Origin: Pegoplata infirma
Lineage: Eukaryota > Arthropoda > Insecta > Diptera > Anthomyiidae
DNA length: 64,000 nt
Assembly: GCA_963921195.1 (NCBI GenBank)
Contig: OY992540.1
Location: 59,652,844-59,716,843, forward strand
Reading direction: 5' to 3'
Position 1 is the stretch's first letter; each line of letters starts with the position of its first letter. Of the stretch, positions 55,425 to 64,000 are shown in pieces. The notes beneath the pieces were generated by a model. The model searched no databases, had not been told where the DNA came from, and was given only the letters and a program-made list of their open reading frames with translations. The translations under genes were made by a program, and so were the position numbers.

Positions 55425-55673
55425 CACCAAAACCTCGTTCCATAGCCACTTTTTAAAATGCAATAAGGCCGATTTTAAAAGTTTTATCCGTGAATGTTTT
55501 TACTAGAAATAATTTTTTTTACTGTTTCGTGTTTTTATTTTAATACAAAAAAAATTTTGGGGTTTATGTATTTTTTTAAGTATAATTTATCGCTAAAATC
55601 TATGAATCCTGCGATAATTTTTTCATTTTTTTTCCTCAGAAATCAAAAAATACTGTATAGAGAGGTATTACTG
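55425..55673. mobile_element. pogo-like MITE, TA target
   Basis: The right end on the minus strand reads CAGTAATACCTCTCTATACA, very like pogo/Tigger-type ends. The left end CACCAAAACCTCGTTCCATA matches it at 13 of the first 21 positions. TA flanks both sides (55423-55424, 55674-55675). No transposase is encoded. Confidence 0.5.
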
Positions 55674-56060
55674 TACGAGTGATATTTGTATGTATTTGTA
55701 TGTGTATAAATATTTCAGTTACATAGTATAATAGTGTATGTGTATCGAACAATAAACAATCTGGCATGTAAAAAGAGAGGTGCTAAAATCCTCATGAATC
55801 AGTGACATGTGCATAAAATATGCAATGTTACGCAAAAAAAAAATCGTCACTACCATCATACATATTGTACATAAATCTATATACATATGAACATCTATTT
55901 ACTGTAAATATTTATGATGACTACACTGATACTGTTAACTCATACTGATGATGACAATGTATCATACAAAATGGGCCAGAAAAATTAAAGCCTATTTCGT
56001 TAAAAACAAAAAAATGTTCTAGCAAGATCAACCAAAGTCATCTGAATAATACACGGGAAC
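55674..56060. other. AT-rich DNA, no gene recognised
   Basis: GTATGT- and ACATAT-rich sequence without element ends. Confidence 0.35.
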
Positions 56061-56063
56061 TCT

Positions 56064-56290
56064 TATCCCAGTATCATAGTATTTGTGAACAAATTCATAT
56101 AATTTAGTAACTTTTTCATAATACTTATAAACTTTTTCATAGTATTTATGAAAAATGTTAAAAATTCTTAAATTTCACATATTATGATTTATTCATAAAT
56201 ACTATGAAAAATTTTATAAATATTATGAAAAAGTTAATGAATTGTATGAATTCGTTCATAAATACTATGAAAATCGTTCATGAAAAAATA
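56064..56290. repeat. TTCATAGTATTTATGAA phrase palindrome
   Basis: CATAGTATTTATGAA, CATAAATACTATGAAAA and close variants recur about ten times on both strands. It is another inverted array of a short phrase, with unclear outer ends. Confidence 0.55.
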
Positions 56291-56420
56291 AAAATTTTGT
56301 GTGTATTCTTGCTCCAGGGGTCTAGGTCTTTTGGTTTGAACTGCATTGTCATTTCCAAAGACAGACTGACGGACGGAAATCGTTAGAATTAGAGTTTGCA
56401 AATAATCAAAATATTTCATA
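56291..56420 (-). mobile_element. DINE-like fragment
   Basis: GGGGTCTAGGTCTTTTGG, then ACAGACTGACGGACGGAAAT, as in the reversed interior and (GTCC)n tract of other copies. Confidence 0.45.
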
Positions 56421-56555
56421 ATCGCGATTACGATTAAAAAAATCGCCGTTAATCGCGATTATCGATAAATCGAATTTTTAAATAAATTGATTTGTAATAG
56501 ACTTATAGTTTAAGAAATACAATTATTTTTTGTGTTCAGATTTTATCAAGTTCCG
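56420..56555. other. AATCGCGATTA motif cluster
   Basis: AATCGCGATTA, TAATCGCGATTATCG and ACGATTAAAA lie within 60 bp, near 56,420-56,475. This looks like one end of a phrase-type element; the other end was not found. Confidence 0.35.
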
Positions 56556-56559
56556 GGCA

Positions 56560-56960
56560 AATTTTAATTCTTCTGGGCGTTAAACTTATGTGGCACAAGT
56601 TTGAGGCTAATCGAATTAAATTAGCGGCGATAAAAGTTTTGGATTTTTGAAAATTAAAAATTAAGTCTTGCGAAACATCATATTTATTGAATTTGATGTG
56701 TTGAACTCGAATATAAAAAAAAATAAATTTGGTCGAAAAGCTTTTGAGACACCACTATTTGAAATTTGAAAAATGGCGGGTTTTCCGACGTATAAGATTT
56801 TTTTTAAATCTCAGAATTTTTTCCCCGGACCCTATAATAAAGCTTGAGGCGAACTTTCATTTGAACTTTATTTGAGTCAAATCCGATAATATGAACCTGT
56901 GGCAACTTTAGATAAAAATTTTTGATATTTTGAAAATTTTTGCAAAACTTAAAATTTGGC
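56560..56960 (+). repeat. Dispersed repeat D, second copy
   Basis: Corresponds to 30,170-30,700 with the same motif order, moderately diverged. Confidence 0.6.
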
Positions 56961-56979
56961 TCGAAAAGCTGCACGGTTT

Positions 56980-57285
56980 AAATTATCTTGCCATCTTATG
57001 AAAAAATGAGGGCTTTCGGGAAAATCTGCATAAAAGCCGAACTAGCAGGAATTTCGCCAAACGAAAAAATACGGGTCAGCTTAATTTTGATAGAGATTAT
57101 TATATATGATTTTGGCGGTCCTACGAATATACGTCTTCATATAATCTACCCCAACGATTATACATTTTTAGCGATAACAAACTTAACGAAGCCGAATATG
57201 GACACGACCGATAAACCATTGGATAAGCCTTCAAAAAAACTTTCGATCTGTATAAAATTTTCATATAGTTTCTTTTGAAGAAATG
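56980..57285 (+). repeat. Dispersed repeat F, long form
   Basis: A plus-strand frame from 56988 carries EKIRVSLILIEII and HIIYPND, comparable with the frames at 20,858-21,118 and 157-354. The reading is open for 96 codons here. No known domain. Confidence 0.5.
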
Positions 57286-57485
57286 TGAAAAAATCCTCAA
57301 AAAACGAAAAAAAAATCAGTTTTTCCCCTTCCCCTTTGACCCACTAAATGTGAGATTGGGCAGCTATAAAAAAACTGGTAACTCTTATTTTGCTCCCCTC
57401 TTTCCTATATGCAAATTTCAGGACAATCGGTGGATGCCCTTTGAAAGACCTTCCTGTAAGTGGGGATGTCGACAGCTTTCGGAAG
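57286..57485. other. Unclassified sequence with CCCTTCCCC tract
   Basis: Two overlapping open frames (57275-57517 and 57390-57587) give unrelated peptides, so neither is convincing. It is relatively rich in C. Confidence 0.35.
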
Positions 57486-57489
57486 AAGC

Positions 57490-58840
57490 CTTTTTTTCAG
57501 TGCGTTTTCCCTACTGAAAGAGAATTAGATTTATTTTCCTGTAGAAAAACCCCACATTTTTCCTATAAAAAAGGTCTCAGCTGCTGAGAAAAATTTTTAA
57601 TATAGAAAAGGCATCAGCTTGCAATTATTTTTTTTTTTAGAAAATGTCTCAGACTCTGAGATATTTTTTCTTTAGAAAAAGTCTGATATTTTGAGAAAAT
57701 TTTTTTCCAGAAACATTTTTGTAGATTCCAATATAAATATACTCAAGTTAATTTTCCTAAAAACACCCCAGATTCCAAGATATTTTTTCTTAAGAAAAGG
57801 TCTCAGATTCTGAGACATTTTTTTATAAAAATAAGTCTTAGATTCTGAAACATGTACTACTATAAAAATTTTAGATTCTTAGACATATTTTCTACATAAA
57901 AATGTCTCCGATTCTGAAACATTTTTAAAGAAAAATTATCAGATTCTAGGAAATTATTCCCATAGAAAAAGTCTCAGATTTTGAGACATTTTTCATAATT
58001 CAGTTTTCTCAGTTTTTGAGACATTTTGAAAAAGACCCAGATAAGATGTTTTTCGTATTTTTCGTATAGAAAAAGACTCAGATTCTGAAAAAAAATTTTC
58101 CTATATAAAAATTGTAATTGTCCTCTAAAACATGTTCAAAAAAAGTGTCAGATTCTGAAACAATTTCAACATGGGAAAGTGTTCAGATTCTGAGACCTTT
58201 TTCCTACAGAGTCGTTAATTCTAAAACAGAAAAAAAAAAATTAATAAATTTTTCAGGTTTCGATACTTTTTTTCTTTATAAAAACTTTAAGATTCCCAGA
58301 AAATTTTCCTATAAAAATTCTTACAAGGGAAATATCTAAACCCTTATGAACCGATTTGCATGAAACGTAAAATATATATAAAAGTGACAATTCTAAGGTT
58401 GGATTTAGGATTTAGGGGTTCAAAACATGGAAGATATCGAAATTTTCCCGGAGGTCCACATTGTTTCATAAGGGGACAACGAAATTTTATAACATTGATA
58501 TGGCCTATAAGCCGAGACACCCCAACCTTAAAATCGTCTATTTTATATATATTTAAAGTTTCAGGCAAATAGGTTTATAAGGGTTGAGATACTTCCCTTG
58601 TTAGACATTTTATAGAAAAAAATTCTTAGACATTTTATAGAAAAAAAATCTCAAATTATTTCCTATTCTCTTTGCTTCTTCTCAGATTTTTCCTGTAGAA
58701 AAATTCTCAGATTTTTCCTTTAGAAAATAAGTCACTTTTTCCTTTAGAAACATTTTAAGATTCCGAAAGAGATTCCGAAATTTTTAGATTCTTGGGCATT
58801 TTACCTAGAAACAAACTCTCAGATAATTTTCTTTTCTTTT
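57490..58840 (+). repeat. CTCAGA minisatellite, third locus
   Basis: More than twenty degenerate units of GTCTCAGATTCTGAGAC plus TTTTTCTATAGAAAAA. Interrupted at 58324-58600 by a short repeat F element and bordered on the right by a complete DINE at 58842. Confidence 0.8.
58324..58600. mobile_element. Repeat F, short form: MITE with TTA flanks
   Basis: Ends CAAGGGAAATATCTAAACCC and its inverse with few mismatches; TTA at 58321-58323 and 58601-58603. A 3-bp TWA target suggests PIF/Harbinger. The halves pair through AAATATATATAAAA and TCTAAGGTTGG/CCAACCTTAAAA. Its position within the CTCAGA array confirms the ends. Confidence 0.75.
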
Positions 58841-58841
58841 T

Positions 58842-59835
58842 ATACCCTCCACTCTAGTGATAGAGGGTATATATAAGTTTGTCATTCCGTTTGTAACACC
58901 TCGAAATATTGTATATATATTTATGATCCTCGATCGATTTTAAGTCGATCTAGCGATGTCCGTCCGTCCGTCCGTCTGTCTGTCTGTCTGTCTGTCCGTA
59001 GAAAACACGCTAACTTTTGAAAGACTTTACAGAGGCTACTGAAGTTTGGCATATATGTATGTTTGTCATTTACCTGGTCAGGTTGGAATTGCAATCCAGA
59101 CAAATCGGTCCAGTGGTTCAAAAGTTATGAGCAAAAGAGTAAATTTCGGCAAAGGGTGTTTCGCGAATTTACGAGTTAAAAAACACGATAACTTTCGAAA
59201 GACAATAATGAGACTACTGAAGCTTAGCATGTATCTTTGTTTGGTTTTAAATTTCAGCTCAATCGGTCCAGTAGTTCAAAAGTTATAAGCAAAATCCTGA
59301 TTTTCAAATTAGTTTCATCTAAAATGCCACGTGTTTTAAACAAGTTTTAAAAGCATTGGTGGTAATTAAACAATGCTTTTTAAACTTGTTTAAATTTTAA
59401 GCAATGCTTTTTAAACTTGTTTAGTTTAAAAAGCATTGGTAACTTAAAAACCACACTCGAAAAAAATTTTACACCCAAAAAAAATTTTACACTCAAAAAA
59501 AAATTTTACACTCAAAAAAAATGTACACAAAAAAAAATTTAGTTTTTTTTTTTACAAAAATTACAATATTTTGTGAACATACGTACGTGCATTCACTCAG
59601 AAATATTTCTACAGTAAAAAAACATTACACTCGAAAAAAATTTTACACTCAAAAAAAAAAAATAATAATTATTTTTTTTTTTTTTTTAAATGACAAAAAA
59701 AGAGTTTTTTCTCAAAATAAAATATTTCTAATCAAAATTGTTAACTTTTTCACGTTAAATGTACTACCCTTTAAAAAAATGCATTGTGGAGGGTATTCAT
59801 AGATTTGGCAAAGTCGAATTTAACTTTTCTACTTG
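58842..59835 (+). mobile_element. DINE-1/mini-me-like element, complete copy
   Basis: Starts ATACCCTCCACTCTAGTGAT with the hairpin partner AGAGGGTAT, core at 58,880-58,955, (GTCC/GTCT)n at 58,958-58,997. It ends AGTCGAATTTAACTTTTCTA then CTTGT. The interior carries AAAAGCATTGG inverted motifs at 59,350-59,440 and TTTTACACTCAAAAAA tandem motifs. Left and right flanks are T-rich. Confidence 0.8.
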
Positions 59836-59970
59836 TTTTTTCTTGTCTTTTTCCTCCTCTCTACTTCTTTCCTTCTTACATTTCTTTTATTTTTTGTTTG
59901 GCGGGGGAATTTCCTATTTTACCCCCCTCCAACCGCCCCTGAATCTGCGCCTGCACTACACCATTCCGAA
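59836..59970. other. C-rich spacer, duplicated at 60,315
   Basis: GGGGGAATTTCCTATTTTAC, GAATCTGCGCCTGC and CTACACCATTCC recur at 60,318-60,395, so two array blocks each start with this leader. Confidence 0.6.
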
Positions 59971-60310
59971 TTATATTTTAAAGTTATCCAAATGAATTTT
60001 AAAATTGTCCAAATGTATTTTAAAATTGTCCAAATGTATTTTAAAATTGTCCAAATGTATTTTAAAATTGTCCAAATATATTTTACAATTGTCTAAATTA
60101 ATTATAAGATTGTCCAAATGTATTTTAAAATTGTCCAAATATATTTTAAAATTGTCCAAATATATTTTAAAATTGTCCAAATGTATTTTAAAATTGTCCA
60201 AATGTATTTTAAATTGTCCAAATGTATTTTAAAATTGTCCAAATGTATTTTAAATTGTCCAAATGTATTTTAAAATTGTCCAAATGTATTTAAAAATTGT
60301 CCAAATACAT
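59971..60310 (+). repeat. 21-bp array (GTCCAAATGTATTTTAAAATT), first block
   Basis: About sixteen units with a 21-bp period. Because 21 is a multiple of three, long frames with seven-residue repeats (LDNFKIH on minus, KLSKCIL on plus) appear on both strands. They are not genes. Confidence 0.9.
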
Positions 60311-60394
60311 TTTCGGATCGGCAGGGGAATTTCCTATTTACCCCACCTTCCAACTCCTCTGGATCTGCGCCTGCTCTACACCATTTCCAATTGT

Positions 60395-60850
60395 ATTTTA
60401 AAATTTTTCAAATGTATTTTAAAATTATCCAAATGAATTTTAAAATTTTCAAAATTTATTTTAAATGCCCAAATGTATTTTAAAATTGTCCAAATGTAGT
60501 TTAAAGTTTTCTGGATGTATTTTAAAATTGTTCAAATGTAGTTTAAAATTTTCCAAATGTATTTTAAAATTGTCCAAATATATTTTAAAATTATCCAAAT
60601 GTATTTTAAAATTGTCAAATGTATTTTTAAATTTTCCAAATATATTTTACAATTGTCCAAATTAATTTTAAAATTGTCCAAATGTATTTTCAAATTGTCC
60701 AAATGTATGTAGTTTAAATTTTTTCAAATGTATTTTGAAATTGTCCAAATGTTGTTTAAAATTTTTCAAATATGTTTTAAGATTGCCCGAATGTATTTTA
60801 ATTGTCCAAATGTATTTATTGTCCAAATGTATTTATATTTAAAAAAAATG
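60395..60850 (+). repeat. 21-bp array, second block, degenerate
   Basis: About twenty worn units of the same sequence, preceded by a copy of the C-rich leader. Confidence 0.8.
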
Positions 60851-60894
60851 TAAGTTATTTTCAAATATTCTACATAGAATAATACATAGAATAT

Positions 60895-61140
60895 TTAAAA
60901 ATACACTTTGAAAATTTTAAAATACATTTGGACAATTTTAAAATACATTGGGACAATTTTAAAATACATTTGAAAAATCTTAAAATGCATTTGGACAATT
61001 TTGAAAATACATTTGGAAATTTTAAAATTAAATTGAATATTTTTAAAATACATTTGGAAGTTTTTAAAATACATTTGGAAGTTTTTAAAATACATTTGGA
61101 AAAATTTTAAATACATTTGGACAATTTTAAAATCCGCTTT
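60895..61140 (-). repeat. 21-bp array, inverted block
   Basis: AATACATTTGGACAATTTTA units, the inverse of the two blocks to the left. The spacer at 60,850-60,895 is a short palindrome (ATTCTACATAGAAT). Confidence 0.85.
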
Positions 61141-61149
61141 TCCATCCTT

Positions 61150-61208
61150 GAAGAAGGGCATTCATGTATTTGGCCAAGTTAAATTTAACTTTTTTATACC
61201 CTCCACTC
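61150..61208 (+). mobile_element. Head-to-tail DINE junction
   Basis: GGCCAAGTTAAATTTAACTT resembles the DINE 3' end. It is followed directly by TTTATACCCTCCACTC, a DINE 5' start. The second DINE is cut after about 15 bp by the foldback at 61211; a DINE interior (AGCCACAAAATTACTTT) follows at 63,822. About 600 bp expected between them is missing. Confidence 0.55.
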
Positions 61209-61362
61209 TACACCATTTACAGATGTAATTCGAAAAAGATCAATTGTAATTCGAAGATTATATTTGTAATTCGAAGATTCCATTTGTAAATCGAAGATTC
61301 CATTTGTAATTCGAAAATTCCATTTGTAATTCGAAGATTATACTTGTAATTCGAAGATTCTA

Positions 61363-63526
61363 CACCATTTACAGATGTAATTCGAAAAAGATCAATTGTA
61401 ATTCGAAGATTCTATTTGTAATTCGAAGATTCCATTTGTAATTCGAAGATTCCATTTGTAATTCGAAGATTCCATTTGTAATTCGAATACTCCAATTGTA
61501 ATTCGAAGATTCCATTTGTAATTCGAAGATTCCAATTGCAATTCGTAAAAGATCAATTGTAATTCGTAAAAGATCAATTGAAATTCGTAAAAGATCAATT
61601 GTAATTCGTAAAAGATCAATTGTAATTCGAAAAAGATCAATTGTAATTCGTAAAAGATCAATTGTAATTCGAAAAAGATCAATTGTAATTCGTAAAAGAT
61701 CAATTGTAATTCGTAAAAGATCAATTGTAATTCGAAGATTCAATTTGTAATTCGTAAAAGATCAATTGTAATTCGTAAAAGATCAATTGTAATTCGAAAA
61801 AGATCAATTGTAATTCGAAAAAGATCAATTGTAATTCGTAAAAGATCAATTGTAATTCGTAAAAGATCAATTGTAATTCGTAAAAGATCAATTGTAATTC
61901 GAAAAAGATCAATTGTAATTCGTAAAAGATCAATTGTAATTCGAAAAAGATCAATTGTAATTCGTAAAAGATCAATTGTAATTCGAAAAAGATCAATTGT
62001 AATTCGTAAAAGATCAATTGTAATTCGTAAAAGATCAATTGTAATTCGAAGATTCCAATTGTAATTCGTAAATTATCAATGTAAATTCAGTTGATGTTTT
62101 TCGAATTACAATTGGAATCTTCGAATTACAATTGATCTTTTACGAATTACAATTGATCTTTTACGAATTACAATTGATCTTTTTCGAATTACAATTGATC
62201 TTTTACGAATTACAATTGATCTTTTTCGAATTACAATTGATCTTTTACGAATTACAATTGATCTTTTTCGAATTACAATTGATCTTTTACGAATTACAAT
62301 TGATCTTTTACGAATTACAATTGATCTTTTACGAATTACAATTGATCTTTTTCGAATTACAATTAATCTTTTTCGAATTACAATTGATCTTTTACGAATT
62401 ACAATTGATCTTTTACGAATTACAAATGGAATCTTCGAATTACAATTGATCTTTTACGAATTACAATTGATCTTTTACGAATTACAATTGATCTTTTACG
62501 AATTACAATTGATCTTTTACGAATTACAATTGGTCTTTTTATACCCTCCAACTACAGTATGGGGGTATACTCACTTTGTCATTCCGTGTGTAACGCATCA
62601 AAATATCGGTCTAGGACCCCATAAAGTATATATATTTATGATCAGTGATCAATTCTAAGACATTCTAGCGATGTCCGTCCGTCCGTCTGTCCGTCCGTCC
62701 GTCCGTCCGTCTGTCCGTCTGTAGTTAACACGATGCAGTCCAAAATAAAAGAGCTAGACTCCCGACATTTGGCACGAATATGTCTTATGTTCATAGGCAG
62801 GTTAAGTTCGTAAATGAGCAAAATCGGACCAGGGGGAAAAAAGTTCCCCCTTGAAGAACTAAACCAACCTCTGAAAAATACCATATTTTTACATGATTTT
62901 TTGTGTTTTTGTTTAACAAATGCAACATTTTCATGCCACCAAAAGTTCAAAGTCCTGCATTTGGTCCTAGAGAATTAGAAAATTACGTTTTTTCGGCCCG
63001 CCCCCCTTTTATGGGCGTGGAATAAAACATTTTTTTAAAATACTGATAATCTTGTATTTCTTTAGTGCAAAAAGCATAAGAATGAATTTTTAAACACAAA
63101 TTCGAGGGAAAATTTGCCCCCCTCAATTACTACAAGCGACCCCCTGACCCCCCCCCCCAAAAAAAAATAAAACGCCCCTGCATTTTATTTTTTTTATTTT
63201 TTTGCATGTTGGAGGGTATACAAGATTCGGCCCAGCCGAATTTAACACTCTTACTTGTTCGAATTACAATTGATCTTTTTCGAATTACAATTGATCTTTT
63301 ACGAATTACAATTGATCTTTTACGAATTACAATTGATCTTTTACGAATTACAACTGGAGTATTCGAATTACAATTGGAATCTTCGAATTACAATTGGAGT
63401 ATTCGAATTACAAATGGAATCTTCGAATTACAAATGGAATCTTCGAATTACAAATAGAATCTTCGAATTACAAATAGAATCTTCGAATTACAATTGATCT
63501 TTTTCGAATTACATCTGTAAATGGTG
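61363..63526. mobile_element. Inner foldback, 21-bp repeat palindrome
   Basis: Same ends as the outer element, with TA at 61361-61362 and 63527-63528. The arms are tandem 21-bp units GATCAATTGTAATTCG plus TAAAA or AAAAA. The centre is near 62,085. Around it the order of the two unit variants is the same in both arms for about 320 bp. A DINE splits the right arm at 62541-63258. The 100-residue frames on both strands (IFYELQL repeats) are by-products of the period. Confidence 0.85.
62541..63258 (+). mobile_element. DINE variant inserted in the 21-bp array
   Basis: Starts ATACCCTCCAACTACAGTAT with the partner GGGGGTATAC, core at 62,580-62,655, (GTCC)n at 62,677-62,722, and ends CCGAATTTAACACTCTTACT then TGT. 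The 21-bp array stops and resumes exactly at its ends, in a run of T, so the boundaries are certain to a few bases. The interior differs from 47893-48855 and matches fragments at 8,750, 9,445 and 29,190. It is a second DINE subfamily. Confidence 0.85.
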
Positions 63527-63817
63527 TACTTGTAATTCGAAGATTCCATTTGTAATTCGAAGATTCCAATTGTAATTCGAAAAATATCAATGAAAATTCA
63601 GTTCATATTTTTCGAATTACAATTGGAATCTTCGAATTACAAATGGAATCTTCGAATTACAAATTGAATCTTCGAATTACAAGTATAATCTTCGAATTAC
63701 AAATGGAATTTTCGAATTACAAATGGAATCTTCGAATTACAAATGGAATCTTCGAATTACAAATAGAATCTTCGAATTACAATTGATCTTTTTCGAATTA
63801 CATCTGTAAATGGTGTA

Positions 63818-64000
63818 GAAGCCACAAAATTACTTTACAAAGTATTTTTGTCATTTAGAAATATTTTTACACTAAAAAAAAATTAGTAATTTTTCTTTTT
63901 TTTTTACAAAAATGACAAAAAAAACAATTTTTTAATTAAAATAAAATAATTCTAATCAAAATTGTTAATTTTTTTTTCATGTTAAAAAATTTACTAATTT
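63818..64000 (+). mobile_element. DINE-like interior, runs to the window edge
   Basis: AGCCACAAAATTACTTT and TTTTGTCATTTAGAAATATT match 39,595-39,650. Continues beyond the window. Confidence 0.55.

Larger units (their letters stand above)
61211..63815. mobile_element. Outer foldback with 21-bp repeat arms
   Basis: Ends CACCATTTACAGATGTAATT and its inverse, with TA at 61209-61210 and 63816-63817. The left arm (61,211-61,362) and the segment 63,529-63,815 carry GTAATTCGAAGATTCCATTT units, with the centre near 63,597. An inner copy of the same family is inserted in the left arm. TA target and CACC ends suggest a Tc1/mariner-type origin, but no transposase exists. Confidence 0.75.

Noticed and set aside
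59971..60232. Long frames on both strands with LDNFKIH or KLSKCIL repeats
   Set aside because: They follow from a 21-bp satellite, whose period keeps any frame open. Both strands read through equally.
61369..62449. Frames of 100-124 residues with IFYELQL or LRITIDL repeats
   Set aside because: Same cause: 21-bp repeats in a palindrome. Plus and minus give the same peptide.
61346..63545. An apparent 18-bp TSD around the inner foldback
   Set aside because: The flanks are 20-21-bp repeats, so the match is array periodicity. TA alone explains the junctions and matches the outer element.

Overview
The window is eukaryotic, strongly AT-rich nuclear DNA. It looks like the repeat-filled intergenic or intronic DNA of a dipteran fly. 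The evidence is many copies of a DINE-1/mini-me-like element. Each has a conserved core (near CATCGAAATAT, then ACCCCATAAAGTATATAT) followed by a (GTCC/GTCT)n microsatellite, as described for Drosophila and other Diptera. A higher (calyptrate) fly is my guess; the sequence does not fix the species. I recognise no host gene or exon and no bacterial signal. The only protein-coding ancestry I can name is three decayed copies of one RNase H-bearing non-LTR retrotransposon lineage.

Layout. 0-6.2 kb: a pair of facing tRNA-like sequences, a DINE interrupted by a foldback element and a hAT-type MITE, an accession of other MITEs, and a CTCAGA minisatellite. 6.2-12.6 kb: mostly single-copy-looking AT-rich DNA, DINE fragments and a hAT-type element (9571-10312). 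12.6-16.3 kb: a DINE split by a 0.95-kb foldback and a Helitron-like element full of 146-bp and 16-bp tandem repeats. 16.3-19.4 kb: dispersed repeats and unique AT-rich DNA. 19.4-28.6 kb: the richest foldback zone, with a Harbinger-like element (19370-20654), foldbacks whose arms repeat a short phrase (about 21.94-22.31, 22544-24288, 22790-23642, 25652-26824), a 59-bp LINE stub and a further foldback (26841-27654). 28.6-45.2 kb: DINE copies, 21-bp and CTCAGA minisatellites, a 258-bp hairpin MITE, a LINE fragment and two abutting foldbacks. 45.2-54.5 kb: LINE copies 1 and 2, the second in a four-level nest. 54.5-64 kb: a pogo-like MITE, CTCAGA arrays, two intact DINEs, a 21-bp array with an inversion, and a 2.6-kb palindrome of 21-bp repeats split by a DINE.

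Function. Nothing here forms a working gene set. The value of the window is structural. Target-site duplications (TSDs) and interrupted repeats give exact element boundaries and a relative order of insertion. Several foldback elements with 9-10-bp TSDs have arms built from repeats of a short, partly self-complementary phrase, which I cannot assign to a named family. Calls of superfamily rest on TSD length and terminal inverted repeats (TIRs) read by eye.
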